Shown here one piece after another: positions 32,275-42,082 of a DNA stretch of 64,000 nucleotides. The position numbers and the translations under genes were made by a program. The notes below the pieces were generated by a model. It saw nothing but the letters and a program-made list of their open reading frames with translations, did not search any database and was not told the DNA's origin. The stretch covers positions 27,494,697-27,558,696 of the forward strand of contig CM029368.1 in NCBI GenBank assembly GCA_017165825.1. The letters are read 5' to 3'. Every line of letters starts with the position of its first letter. Position 1 is the stretch's first letter. Source of the DNA: Hepsetus odoe (lineage: Eukaryota > Chordata > Actinopteri > Characiformes > Hepsetidae).

Positions 32275-35200
32275 AGATAGGGTCCTGATCTCATTGAGAA
32301 GGCCAAGGGGCTGCATGGCTTCATGAACTGGAGGAGGAACCTGCTGACCGTGAGTCTACTCTGCTGGTTTGGATGTGGAAGTTCAGAAGTGACTGACTTC
32401 AAAAAGTAAAACGAGGCATCTCGTGCCTGGGGAGCTTTGTTGGGGACAGTAACCATCTGGTCTGGGACTCAAACCAACGACCTTCTGATCACGATGGTCT
32501 AGTCCGAAACTACTGCTGTCCAAATTCTGCCTGTCCGTCATACAGTCTGCAGTTAAACTGAATGTTCACCTCGTTCTGTTGCTCGTCTCTGCAGGACAGC
32601 GGAGGTTTTCAGATGGTGTCCCTGGTGGAGCTCTCCGAGGTGACTGAAGAAGGGGTTAAGTTCCGCTCACCTTATGATGGAAAAGAAATCCTGCTCACTC
32701 CCGAGCAATCCATCGGCATACAAAACAGCCTTGGTACGAACAGATCAGAACACGGGTCACTTTGAGAACCATCAGTTTGTTGAGTTCCTGTGTTAAGTTC
32801 TTTACTACTGTACGTATTGATCATCACCGTTATTTCTCCTTTTTGTACTCTGGGGAAACGTCCAAGTGATCCCACTGAAATCTTCACTTTAAGCATTGGA
32901 TGGTAATGTTGGCCACCTAGGGGTTCCGCTGCAGGCCAAGAGGTCGTGGGTTACGAGTCTGGCCCCATCCTGCATCCAGCACCATCTGGGCCTCTATCAA
33001 GGCTCCAGGGGCAGTGGTGGCCTAGTGGTTAGGGAGTTGCCCTGGATCGGAAGATTGTGGGTTCAATTCCCTCAGTAGGTTGCCCTGAGGTACCCTTGAG
33101 CAAGGTACCGTCCCCATCACTGTTCCCCAGGCAGCTTTCATAGCTGCCCACTGCTGCACGGTGCTTGCATGGGTTAAATGCAGAGGTCCAATTTCGTTGT
33201 GGTTCCCTGTGTGCTGTGCTGTGACCTCGCAATGACAAGAACAGTCACTTTCACTTTCAATAGAATTGCTTATTTTATTTTTTTTCTTTGTCTGATTTAT
33301 TTCACTTCATCACAGCCTGCACTCTCTTAGAGAAGCTTGTATTTCTTGAAGGTGTTTTCAGGAATAGTTCTCCAGGGTTCTTGAGGGACGTTCTTTTGTG
33401 GAGATGATCCCACACTGCTTCTCTGAATCTGCTCAGACACCGGGACAGTCCAGCTGTTGGCCAGAGTTGCCCTTTTACACATGCGGCACACTCCTATCAA
33501 TGTTGAGAACATATCCATCGACTGGAAGTAGTCCATGAGATGAGGGTTGATTTGGGTCAAGTGTCCCGGAGGCTTGCAACCCATTCATTGGTCGTTGTTT
33601 TTTTACATCGGATTTTCCTCAAAGAAGTCCCCAAATCTCCTTATTCCTGGTGGAAGACCTTTTTGATGTCTTTGAAAGTGAAAGTGACTATTCTCGTCAT
33701 TGTGAAACCCAGCATACGGTGAGCCACAGCGAAGTTCAACCTCTGCTTTTCACCCACACACATCGTGCAGCAGGGGGCAGCTATTTAAAGTGCCCGGGGA
33801 GCAGTGATGGGGATGGTACCTTGCTCAAGGGTACCTCAGGGCAACCTACTGATCAGGGATTTGAACCCACAACGCTGCCCCGTCAGTCTCGTAAGACTGA
33901 CCATCACCTTTCCAATCAAATGTTAATGGATTACGGCTCCACGGTGTGCGGTCCATTTAACAGCCGGTACTGGTTCTGTGGTCAGGGTGAGGGGACAGTG
34001 GAAGATTGCAGTGCATCCTCATTTTGATCTTCATCCACACTTCAGTTAATTGTCACAGATTATTTTTCATGTTGAATGACCGTGTGTTTATTTCTGTCAT
34101 GTGTCCAGGCTCCGATATCATGATGCAGCTAGATGACGTGGTCAGCAGTACAGTGACGGGCCCAAGGGTGGAGGAGGCCATGCATCGCTCCGTTCGCTGG
34201 CTGGACCGCTGCATCAAAGCCAATAAGAACCCCCATCGGCAGAACCTTTTCGCCATCATTCAGGGCGGCCTGAACGCAGATCTGCGCAAAGCCTGCTTAG
34301 AGGGTAAGAGCCGCTTCGCTCCCATCAGCAGCCACCCGCTGTACTCATTTTAATGCCTGCACAAGGAAACAAGACAAAATCTGCATTAGTGCTACTTCAT
34401 CTGGGAGAAAAGAGCATCAACATGATCTTTTGCTGCTTGCTTTGGTGAGACTATGTCCCCTTTTTCCCGTGGTGGTGGTTGTTGTTTACCCTGTTGCTTA
34501 CATTTCTTATTTGGACCGTAACGTTTGTGGTTGTTATGGCGCAGAAATGACGAAGCGCGACGTTCCTGGCTTTGCCATCGGCGGCCTGAGTGGAGGAGAA
34601 GAAAAGGACGACTTTTGGAAGATGGTGACGCTAAGCACGGACCACCTTCCTAAAGAAAAGCCTCGCTACCTCATGGGAGTTGGGTAAAATCAAAGTCCTT
34701 ATTTATCCAGCTGACGCCAGGCACCGTCTCCGTAGGACAGCGGGGTTGAGTGCTTTGTTTTGGGCAAAATATTAGTCAGCTCGACTAAAAACATCGACCT
34801 CGAGTCATGGTGAAATATGAAATTGACTGGACCTGAGCAAAGTCCTAGCGGTGTTCATTGACCATGTCCTCGGGGTTGCCCTGAGGTACCCTTTAGCATG
34901 GTACCGTGCCCGTCACTGCTCACTGGGGACTTTCAATAGCTGCCCCCTGCTGCACAATGTGTGTATGGGTGAAACGCAGAGGTTGAATTTCGTTGTGCTG
35001 TGCTGCGTTTCACAGTGACGGGTTGTCTCTTTCACTTTCACTTTCAAATCCCAGTCGAAATCTAAGGGCTGACGTTACTGCTGCTTAAGGTGTGTTAAAG
35101 TATTGTTTCTGTGTTTCTTGTCCAGGGACTGTAGATAAAATTTCACTTGAACTTATTCTGGGACAGTTGCTGTCCGTTGTCCCTGATCAGTAAACTATGA

Positions 35201-37449
35201 AACTACGACTCACTGTGATTGGCCACTTAGCTTGACCTCTTCTGCATAACGGGTATAACAATTGGGACGGAAGCATTCATTATTTACAAATTGCAATTAC
35301 ATATTTTCCATGCTTACGAGTCACAGATTTCTTCGTTTGCCGTAACCAATGAAGCTTCATCACCGTTTATCATCTGCTTCCTTCTATTATGACTGCAATG
35401 TCCGTCTTTGTGTGTGTTCCAGCTATGCAGTGGACCTGGTCGTGTGCGTTGCTCTGGGCTGCGACATGTTCGACTGCGTGTTCCCGACTCGCACAGCTGT
35501 AAGGGTCTTCTCCTGGGCCACGCTTTTGGATGTTGGATTTGTTTAGTCCACCCGTTTGATCCCATCCGCAGTTAATTGTGCTCGTTTTGTTTGCCGCAGA
35601 GGTTCGGCTCGGCCCTGGTTCCCTGGGGTTCCCTGCAGATCAAACAGAAACAGTACGCCAAGGACTTCCAGCCCATAGACCCCGACTGCCATTGCCCTAC
35701 CTGCACAAGGTATGAACAGCCAGGTTTTACTAGTCTGAAGTTTAACGGTGATTGATTTCCGTCTGTGTTAATCGGGCTTTTGGGGAAAGGGATGTAATAA
35801 AAATGCTGGTTTTATACGCTTTTGGATTTGGAGTTGAACCCATCTCATCACCATAGCAACTGAACCTTTAAGCATAAATGGGACTGGTATAGGTTTTAAA
35901 GTGAACATTGTGGGTATGCGTCCCATTTGTGCATTTAAATCACTGTTTTGAGCCAGCCGGGCTGAAGGACTCCACACAGTGTCGTGTAAATGTGGCTCCA
36001 TGTAGTCACGCACATGTATGCATGTCCACAAACTACAGATGAATGTGATTGAAATATTACGTTGCTTTTATTACAACTCCTTTAAATGGCCCTGTAGTTA
36101 CATGTAAGTACCTGTGTTTCCTGCAAGCTGTGACATTTGCCCTGGTGCCACTTTTGGCAGAAATGCTCAAACAGCAGACGTTGGCTTAGATGTTTCTGCC
36201 TGGTCTCCTGCAGATGGAAATGTCATGCATCTTCTTCAAATGTTAAAACTATTAAGGGATAAACCCAAAATGTGATTTGCCCAGCCTGCTATTTCTCTAG
36301 TAAATGTTTCAGTGTGTATCGTGTGATTTGTTTTCGAGTTCTACTTCATATGAAAGGATTGAAGGTGAACGGAGGAGGATTGTGAGATTTATGGGGCCTT
36401 TCTCTCTTAACGATCCCCTCTTAGGCACACTCGGGCTTACCTCCATGCCCTTTTCAAGAGTGACACTGCTGCCATGCACCACATCACCATCCACAACATC
36501 TCCTACCAGGTATGGACCAAACAGTGAGCTGATTTTTTTGCACTCTGACTCTTCCTCTCCATCTTCCTCCTGATGCCTTACCCCCAAGTGCAGGGTTTCC
36601 CCAGTCGATGTAAGACACCACAAATGATGGAACAGCGGTGGTCTAGTGTTGAGGGAGTTGGCTCCAGGATCAGAAGGTCGTGGGATTTGATTCCTAGACC
36701 AGTAGGTTGCCCTGAGGTCTGTGTACTGACACCATCACTGCTCCCCGGGGTGCTGGATGCGGCTGCACAGTGCTCAGCGAGATGGGTGAAATGCAGAAGA
36801 ATCGCTTTGTGCTTTGCTCCGTCTGGGACGCTAGTGAGCAAGCCAAGGGATGTTCTCCTGGAGTTGAAAAAGAAAGTGAAAGTGACAACCTTTGTTATTG
36901 TGAAACACAGTGCAACACAACAAAATGCAAACTCTGCTTTCAACTCGCACACATCTTGCAGCAGGGGGCAGCTATTTAAAGCGCCCGGGGAGCAGTGATG
37001 GGGCGGTACCTTGCTCAAGGGTACCTCAGGGAAACCTACTGGTCTGGGTTTCAAACCCACGACCTTCTGATCCTGGGGCCTTGTCCCTAAACACTAGACC
37101 ACTGCTGCACCATCTAAACTGCTGTTATGGTTGTACATGAAAAGATGTGAAACGAGTTACTAAACAGTAAAGCTGGTCTCAGATCAGTCTTCAAGGCCTG
37201 CAGATACTCCCATGTTTTTGGTTGGTCATCTACCCTAAAATCCAGCTCAGTTGCATGATGAGACGTTTGACTCTGAACACTCTTTCTTTCCTGCAGCTGA
37301 ACCTCATGCGTTCGGTGCGTCAGAGCATCATCGAGCAGCGCTTCCCAGAGTTTGTGCGGAGCTTCATGAGGAGAATGTTCCCCTCCAGTGATCAGTATCC
37401 CGGCTGGGCGGTGGACGCTCTTGCATCAGTGAACATCACTCTGGATTAA
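31878..37449 (+). CDS. qtrt1: queuine tRNA-ribosyltransferase catalytic subunit 1, complete (9 exons)
   Basis: Exchanges guanine for queuine at wobble position 34 of tRNA Asp, Asn, His and Tyr. It acts as a heterodimer with QTRT2, at the cytoplasmic face of mitochondria in mammals. Exons are 31878-32156, 32281-32349, 32595-32733, 34109-34303, 34545-34683, 35423-35498, 35600-35709, 36425-36509 and 37297-37449, adding to 1245 nt (414 codons and TAA) against 403 in human. Seen features: general acid D117 in DSGGFQ, nucleophile D291 in DCVFPTRTA, FAIIQGGL, GGLSGGE substrate loop, and zinc ligands C329, C331, C334 (DCHCPTC) and H359. All key residues are present, so the enzyme should be active. 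The N-terminal extension (MAALESRTCERKEGM) is not conserved. The start was chosen for its Kozak AAGATGG. Confidence 0.97.
32157..32280 (+). other. qtrt1 intron 1, 124 nt and half TG repeat
   Basis: Donor gtgagg and acceptor gagatag. A TG run (32215-32272) fills the place of the polypyrimidine tract up to 8 nt before the exon. Confidence 0.9.
32215..32272. repeat. (TG)n microsatellite at the qtrt1 exon 2 acceptor
   Basis: About 29 TG units without interruption. Confidence 0.95.
32281..32349 (+). CDS. qtrt1: qtrt1 exon 2
   Basis: 69 nt encoding GPDLIEKAKGLHGFMNWRRN then LLT, phase 0 on both sides. Donor gtgagt. Confidence 0.96.
32443..32521 (-). mobile_element. SINE head fragment in qtrt1 intron 2
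   Basis: gggactcaaaccaacgacct then tctgatcacgatggtctagt; only the tRNA-like head survives. Confidence 0.6.
32595..32733 (+). CDS. qtrt1: qtrt1 exon 3 (catalytic Asp117)
   Basis: 139 nt encoding DSGGFQMVSLVELSEVTEEG, then VKFRSPYDGKEILLTPEQS and IGIQNSLG. D117 of DSGGFQ is the general acid/base aspartate and Phe of this motif stacks on the base. Confidence 0.97.
33009..33259 (+). mobile_element. tRNA-headed SINE, reference copy of the window
   Basis: About 250 bp. The 5' head resembles a tRNA with A box tggcctagtggttaggg and B box tgggttcaattcc, giving an internal RNA polymerase III promoter. The body has ggtaccgtccccatcactg and agctgcccactgctgcac, then gttaaatgcagaggtccaat. It ends in a short tandem tail (cactttcactttca). 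At least 18 further copies or fragments lie in this window. Located in qtrt1 intron 3. Confidence 0.85.
33310..33580. mobile_element. possible degenerate Tc1-like segment in qtrt1 intron 3
   Basis: aggaatagttctccagggtt and cttgagggacgttc resemble internal parts of fish Tc1-type elements. It has no visible ends or transposase motif. Confidence 0.25.
33672..33890 (-). mobile_element. tRNA-headed SINE, inverted relative to 33009-33259
   Basis: Tail gaaagtgaaagtgactattc, body ggggcagctatttaaagtgc and ccttgctcaagggtacctca, head degraded after gatttgaacccacaacg. Same intron as the plus-strand copy. Confidence 0.8.
34109..34303 (+). CDS. qtrt1: qtrt1 exon 4
   Basis: 195 nt encoding SDIMMQLDDVVSSTVTGPRV then EEAMHRSVRWLDRC and NLFAIIQGGLNADLRKACLE. 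IQGG lines the preQ/queuine pocket in this family. Donor gtaaga. Confidence 0.97.
34545..34683 (+). CDS. qtrt1: qtrt1 exon 5
   Basis: 139 nt encoding MTKRDVPGFAIGGLSGGEEK then DDFWKMVTLSTDHLPKEKPR and YLMGVG. GGLSGGE is the conserved substrate-binding loop. Donor gtaaaa. Confidence 0.97.
34872..35047 (+). mobile_element. tRNA-headed SINE, 5' truncated, in qtrt1 intron 5
   Basis: Starts within the body (gttgccctgaggtacccttt) and keeps the whole tail with three tttcac units. 5' truncation fits copying by a LINE-type machinery. Confidence 0.75.
35423..35498 (+). CDS. qtrt1: qtrt1 exon 6 (nucleophile Asp291)
   Basis: 76 nt encoding YAVDLVVCVALGCDMFDCVF then PTRTA. D291 of FDCVFPTRTA forms the covalent tRNA intermediate. 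Donor gtaagg; the next intron is only 101 nt. Confidence 0.97.
35600..35709 (+). CDS. qtrt1: qtrt1 exon 7 (zinc cysteines)
   Basis: 110 nt encoding RFGSALVPWGSLQIKQKQYA then KDFQPIDPDCHCPTCT. The CxCxxC cysteines 329, 331 and 334 bind zinc. Mammals have VPTGNLQL where this has VPWGSLQI. Confidence 0.96.
36425..36509 (+). CDS. qtrt1: qtrt1 exon 8 (zinc histidine)
   Basis: 85 nt encoding HTRAYLHALFKSDTAAMHHI then TIHNISYQ. H359 of TIHN is the fourth zinc ligand by alignment. One residue shorter than human between LHAL and the histidine. Donor gtatgg. Confidence 0.96.
36632..36830 (+). mobile_element. tRNA-headed SINE in qtrt1 intron 8
   Basis: Head agcggtggtctagtgttgag, gaccagtaggttgccctgag, and a worn tail (atgcagaagaatcgctttgt). 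Confidence 0.75.
36866..37112 (-). mobile_element. tRNA-headed SINE, inverted relative to 36632-36830
   Basis: Complete copy from tail (gaaagtgaaagtgacaacct) to head (taaacactagaccactgctg), 35 nt from its plus-strand partner. Confidence 0.85.
37297..37449 (+). CDS. qtrt1: qtrt1 exon 9 with stop codon
   Basis: 153 nt from acceptor ctgcag, encoding LNLMRSVRQSIIEQRFPEFV then RSFMRRMF and GWAVDALASVNITLD, ending in TAA. The end matches the human DALASVGITLG terminus. Confidence 0.97.
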   Translation: MNLMRSVRQSIIEQRFPEFVRSFMRRMFPSSDQYPGWAVDALASVNITLD

Positions 37450-37709
37450 TGGCCTCTGCGAAGGAAGACATTGTCCACTTTGTGCCAGTGCACGGGGTCT
37501 ACAGAGAGCAAACCGGGGAAGAGCGTTTAATGGACAGGCTCCAAACGTTCACTTCATCCTGGACTCCGTTATGAAGAACGGACGTCTCCATGCTCATCGT
37601 TTTTATTCAGTTTCACAACTGAAACGAAGGTCCAGCTTGGTTTATGGACTGAAATAGGGTTTTTAGGTTTTTTCTTAGGCATTTTATACGTTTGTCAAAC
37701 TTGCTATGG

Positions 37710-37715
37710 ATTAAA
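37710..37715 (+). terminator. possible qtrt1 polyadenylation signal (ATTAAA)
   Basis: First variant poly(A) hexamer on the plus strand after the stop, 260 nt downstream. Another ATTAAA lies at about 37842, and AATAAA at about 38296. Which is used cannot be told. Confidence 0.35.
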
Positions 37716-38399
37716 TACTTTGTTTTCCCAAATATTTGATAAATTTTTTTATTATTCATTTTTGCAGTTGTTAGTAGCATTTTTATGCAAACTAATTGAT
37801 CATTCATGACTCCAGTTTCTTTCATCTTCTGGCCACGGCCATTAAAAATGCACGCCCACTCTGTGCCTTAGTAAAGCCGTCCATCAGGCTAAATTGTGAG
37901 TTGGGGGATTTTCGGAGATCCATCTGTTCTGTCGGAGGGAAAAGGAGCATCTCCGGGGTCTGATAGCTTGGCAGTGTGACAAAGCAAAGTGTCAGTAAAT
38001 GCAATCAATTTTTTAGAGAAATGAAGGCGCAGTCAAGCAAAGTGTTGCAGGGCTCCTGTTTCATTACTTTTTCCAAAGCGCCCTCGTCGACTTCTCAGCT
38101 CAGAAGTGCATAAATCCAGCGTCTCTGCAATTCTGCTGCAGCTTGTCAGAAGATCTCCAGTTAACGTGTTTTGCAGGCTCCGTTGCCTTCAGACTCATCA
38201 GGCTGAAAAGCCTGATCCTAGAAAGCCACACTGCAGAGCTTAGGGCTGCATCCCAAACCACATATTGCTGTGCTGTGTCTGCATGTGCTAATTCAATAAA
38301 TCTAGAGCTTTGATGGTTACAGTAGCTGGCTCATTTCACACTCCAGATCCTAGGTTTTCCAATCCTTAATTGAATTGAATTTTATCCTAAAGTAGGGTC

Positions 38400-38600
38400 A
38401 CAGATGATATTGGAGCTCTCAGAGAGACACCCTGGACTGGTCCATCACAGGGCAGATACGTCTACATCTAGGGGACAGCGTCTCCAGTACACTTGACCTG
38501 CATGTCTTTGGACTTTGGGAAGAAACATCCCAAGAACCCAAAAGACACTGGGAGCACAAACTCCACAATGAAGGGTCCAGGCTGGGAATTGAATCCTCGT
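38400..38600 (-). mobile_element. second SINE-like repeat, diverged copy
   Basis: acaccctggactggtccatc, gcatgtctttggactttggg and ggcacaaactcc-like steps lead to a head gaattgaatcctcgtggtga. Same family as 57057-57425. Confidence 0.65.
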
Positions 38601-39019
38601 GGTGAGAACGGCCATAATCACTTCTTTTTTAGGATTTTAGTGCAGTTTTGCTTCTCCTGTGTAACGATGTTCAGAAGGTCAACATCTCCACACGAGTGGA
38701 ACCCACCGGATTCTCAGTTCTGCTCAGGAATGACGGGGCCTGCCTGTCGTTCTCCGCTGTGGCTTCATGTGGAGTTGGTCCGATTGTAGGCCACTCGGGC
38801 TTTAGGCTTGTGCAGACTTGCTTGTCGAATTTAAACGTTAAAGTGAAACGGCTGCACGGAAACGTGAGACGCATCTTTATTAGAAACAGCCTGAGCTCCA
38901 CTGAAAGTTATTGGCCGTCCATGTGGACCTCGAGTATGATGATTATTATTATTATTATTATCTCCCTGCTAAACTGCAGGTATGTATTTATTTTTAGCTG
39001 GTAGTTTTGGTGCTAAACA

Positions 39020-39230
39020 AGTGAAAGTGACTATCAACGTGAGACACATTCTCTGCATTTAACCCACACACGCCGTGCAGCAGCGAGCAGCCACATCCAG
39101 CACCCGGGGAGCAGTGATGGAGATGGTACCTTGCTCAAGGGTACCTCAGGGCAACAGGCTGGTCTGAGATTTGAACCCACAGCTTCTGATGCTGGGGCCT
39201 CGTCCCAAACCGCTAGACCAGCTCCGTCCC
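39020..39230 (-). mobile_element. tRNA-headed SINE
   Basis: Tail aagtgaaagtgactatcaac, body cccggggagcagtgatggag, head gatttgaacccacagcttct and aaccgctagacc. Confidence 0.8.
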
Positions 39231-39499
39231 GGGAAGGTTTACCCACAAGCACATCATTCTATAGGGTCTGATTTACAGGATGGATAAAACTCTGCAACTG
39301 CAGAATAAAGAGAGGAAAGGATGTGGTGAACGGAAATAAGACTCGAGTGCATCCAAATCCGAACCCTGTTCTACAGAGCTTCGGTTCTTACACTCTATAG
39401 CACACTTCCTTCGTAATTTGATACTGATACTGGATTGGGGTGTTTTCCCTCTGATGATGGGTGATCTACACGTTTGTCTGATGGGATTATCCCATCATG

Positions 39500-39640
39500 C
39501 TCAACGGGCAGAGACTGGTCCAGTGGTAGGACCCTCACTGATGGCCTGTGGTTGCAGGTTCGAGTCCCACCTCCAGGACCGCCATCACTGGGTTGTACTC
39601 AGTAGCCCTGGTAGATGAGAGCGTCTGCTAAATGTAAAAA
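39500..39640 (+). mobile_element. tRNA-headed SINE of the GCGTCTGCTAAATG type
   Basis: Head gactggtccagtggtaggac, B box gcaggttcgagtcccac, tail gatgagagcgtctgctaaat. The tail matches the very common fish type and differs from the tttcac-tailed family. Confidence 0.7.
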
Positions 39641-39985
39641 GGATCTCTGCTGGTCACGTGACTGAACGCTGACTGGGAACCGCGAGGGTTTGGAAGACAG
39701 TGACCACTAGAGGGCGCGCTTTTCCAAACAGCATGATGGAAACCAGGCTTTAGAGAACAGTCTGATCCAGGAGGTTGGGAGATCTTCCCTGCAGGGGTTT
39801 TGCTGAAGCCACTTTTGAGCAAAGCAACAGGTTCGCTGTATAAACAGCGCGATCTGGGGTTTATTAAGGGCGCGTGCAGGTGGGAACCTGATCAGCAGGT
39901 GCTTGTGTTGGATCTGTGGGCTGGAGGGAGAACCCCACCTTAACCCCCCCCCTGGGATGAGCCTGGGGCAAAAAAAGGACCAAAA

Positions 39986-39988
<3 letters not shown>

Positions 39989-40038
<50 letters not shown>
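39989..40038. repeat. (GT)n microsatellite
   Basis: About 25 GT units upstream of the channel gene's CpG-rich region. Confidence 0.95.
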
Positions 40039-40040
<2 letters not shown>

Positions 40041-40079
40041 TGGTGGGGGGGGTCTAAGCAACTGTTCAGGAATGAGAAG

Positions 40080-40318
40080 CAAGTTCAGACGCCGCGTTTC
40101 GCACGCGCACGCGCGTTAGAAGGTGGGGTGGCTGGAGCGCGCAGGTGACGCCGGAGCGCCCTCCCCCTCCCCCCCTCCCCCCCACGCGCGGGGAGAGCAG
40201 GAGCGCAGCGGCGCCTGGAGCGGCCATGGAGCTCTGAGATCTCAGCTCAGCCTCGGGTGCTTAAATATTTTCACCCCCGCCCGCGCTTCCCAGCTCGAAA
40301 CCGGGCTCCGGATCGGCC
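40080..40318 (+). promoter_or_regulatory. CpG-rich promoter / 5' leader of the KCNT-type gene
   Basis: Dense in CpG (cgcacgcgcacgcgcg, ccacgcgcgggg) with C-rich tracts at 40157-40185. No TATA box is evident apart from taaatatttt at 40262, too close to the start codon to be a sure one. Includes a four-codon upstream reading frame (40226-40237). Confidence 0.6.
40226..40237 (+). other. upstream reading frame MEL-stop
   Basis: gccATGGAGCTCTGA: a start in perfect Kozak context followed by only two codons and a stop, 82 nt before the main ATG. It matters only if transcription starts upstream of it. Confidence 0.5.
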
Positions 40319-40407
40319 ATGGTGGAGCTGGAGAAGGAGGTCCTGCCGCTGCCGCCCCGGTACCGGTTCCGAGACCTGTTGCTCGGGGACTGGCAGGCGG
40401 ACGACAG
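40319..40407 (+). CDS. kcnt1: first coding exon of a Slo2 sodium-activated K+ channel (KCNT1/KCNT2 type)
   Basis: 89 nt: MVELEKEVLPLPPRYRFRDL then LLGDWQADD and two bases of an Arg codon, ending at donor gtaggg. KCNT1 and KCNT2 share EVLPLPPRYRFRDLLLGD..NDDR, followed by VQVEFYVNENTFKERL in the next exon. The channel is a six-transmembrane tetramer in the plasma membrane of neurons, opened by intracellular sodium; only its cytoplasmic N-terminus is here. The segment after GD is two residues shorter than in human. LPLPPRYR with VL fits KCNT1 slightly better, while the MV start resembles KCNT2, so the symbol is tentative. Start ATG is in gccATGG context. No second exon was found up to 64000. 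Confidence 0.85.
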
Positions 40408-40489
40408 GTAGGGGAAGTTTTCTTTTTCTTCTTCTTCTTCAGCAGGGATGGGAAGAAAAGACAGCTTGACTGACCAAGCTGTGGAGATG

Positions 40490-40525
40490 ATTATTATTAT
40501 TATTATTATTATTATTGTTATTATT
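40490..40525. repeat. (ATT)n microsatellite
   Basis: About 11 ATT units with one change, 83 nt past the channel exon, in an AT-rich block that continues to 40700. Confidence 0.9.
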
Positions 40526-40777
40526 GGCAACAACAGTGATATTATAATAGGGGTGATGTTTAACATCAACATCATCATAGTCTTGATTATAATTATTCTT
40601 TTTTATGATATTAATATTTATTTTGTAACAGTGTTGATAACAAAAACAGTCATATTTATTATTTAATAATTACAGGATTATTATTTTTTTTATTATCTGC
40701 AAAAGAAGTCTGGCACTCTAGGCAGGAATCTGCTTCAAGTTGGTCTGAGCAACAGGTTCCTCAGGGGGGGAAAATCC

Positions 40778-40780
<3 letters not shown>

Positions 40781-40816
<36 letters not shown>
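40781..40816. repeat. (TG)n microsatellite
   Basis: About 18 TG units. Confidence 0.95.
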
Positions 40817-40817
<1 letters not shown>

Positions 40818-41482
40818 ATAACGTACACTGTACATGTATCTGCATATGCTGCGCTGATTCGCCCTGGTGCTCCTGCATGAATGTTTTACTGTTTTCTCCA
40901 GACGTCCTCCTCGGTCTCTCGCTGGTCTTTATTCCAAGCCGAGCGTCCCTTTTATCTCAGACTCTTTTTAAAGTCCACCGTCTGCTCGGTAGGGAACAGC
41001 ACACCTCTGGGTCCACTATCAGCGATGTTCGGGTTTGCTTCCCGTCGCTCAGAAGAAAGGCTGCTTCAGGCCGGCTCCCACTGTTGCTAGGTGAGGACGG
41101 AGGACCGAAACACTTTAATACTTCAGAAAAGATAAGGATTAGCTCTTCCTCTCGCCTGTGGTCTTCCTGAGTGGGTGGATTAAATCAGACAATTAGTGAG
41201 CTCCTTTTTCTTTTCTTTTTGAAAGCAGAGGACATGGTCTAATGATGGAGCTTCAGCACTTCAGGCTGTGGGTGAAACAGCTCCAGTCTGCCATTCCTTT
41301 TTTTTTTTTTGGCTGCTGATCCCATTACCAGGACTGGATCATCTGCTGGAGCGTAGTAATATTATTTAGCTTTCAGAGGCTGCAGAGGTGTGCACTTTTT
41401 CTCGTTTTGTTTTGCTCCTTTATGCCACGAGACATTTTAAACTCATTCAGAAGTTGATGAGAAGCTTAAGAGAAGCCTGCAG

Positions 41483-41660
41483 TGCTGTGCAGAAGTCTTG
41501 AGCCCCCCTCATTTCTCATCATTCGCTAAGGACAAATGTTTTAGAGCTCCGGGCTGCAACGTGCCTAAAGATACGAGGTTCTAGATAAAGGGGTAAACGA
41601 ATCACCTGATCATCCGGAATCACCTGCACCTGTTTCTTCACTGCTGCATGTCTTAAGTTA
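41483..41660 (+). mobile_element. Tc1-like MITE end, truncated
   Basis: cagtgctgtgcagaagtctt then gagcccccctcatttctcat matches the inverted end of the element at 20425-20690. No opposite end is visible. Confidence 0.5.
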
Positions 41661-42026
41661 GACGCTTTGTTGAAGAAATGACCAAAGTAAGTGCAGACTT
41701 AGAGGAAGTTTGAAGCATCACCTCATCCTCCATCTCTGCAAGAGACTGTGTGTGTGTGTGTGTGGGTGTGTGTGTGAAATGGTCTCCCCGGAGAGTCTCT
41801 GTGACAGACGGCCCTCTCAGAACTCCAGCAGCTCTGTTTACAGAGGCACTTCGCTCCTCCCTGCAAGCTGACGCTGCCTCGGTCTCCCATCCTCGAATAA
41901 AAATCAGCAACTCTCCCTCTTTACTTCTCTTCTTCTTCTTCCTACTCTTTCACTGTTGTACAGCAGACCTCTTGTGGACTGTCTGATCTGCACTGGACAG
42001 TTCACACCTTGCTGGGTAGCTGGGAG

Positions 42027-42029
<3 letters not shown>

Positions 42030-42079
<50 letters not shown>
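42030..42079. repeat. (GA)n microsatellite
   Basis: About 25 GA units. Confidence 0.95.

Positions 42080-42082
<3 letters not shown>

Larger units (their letters stand above)
37716..40080. other. intergenic region between qtrt1 and the KCNT-type gene
   Basis: No gene recognised. It contains a repeat fragment (38400-38600), two SINE copies, an ATT run (38941-38959) and a long TG microsatellite (39989-40038) that ends 280 nt before the channel start codon. Confidence 0.75.
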
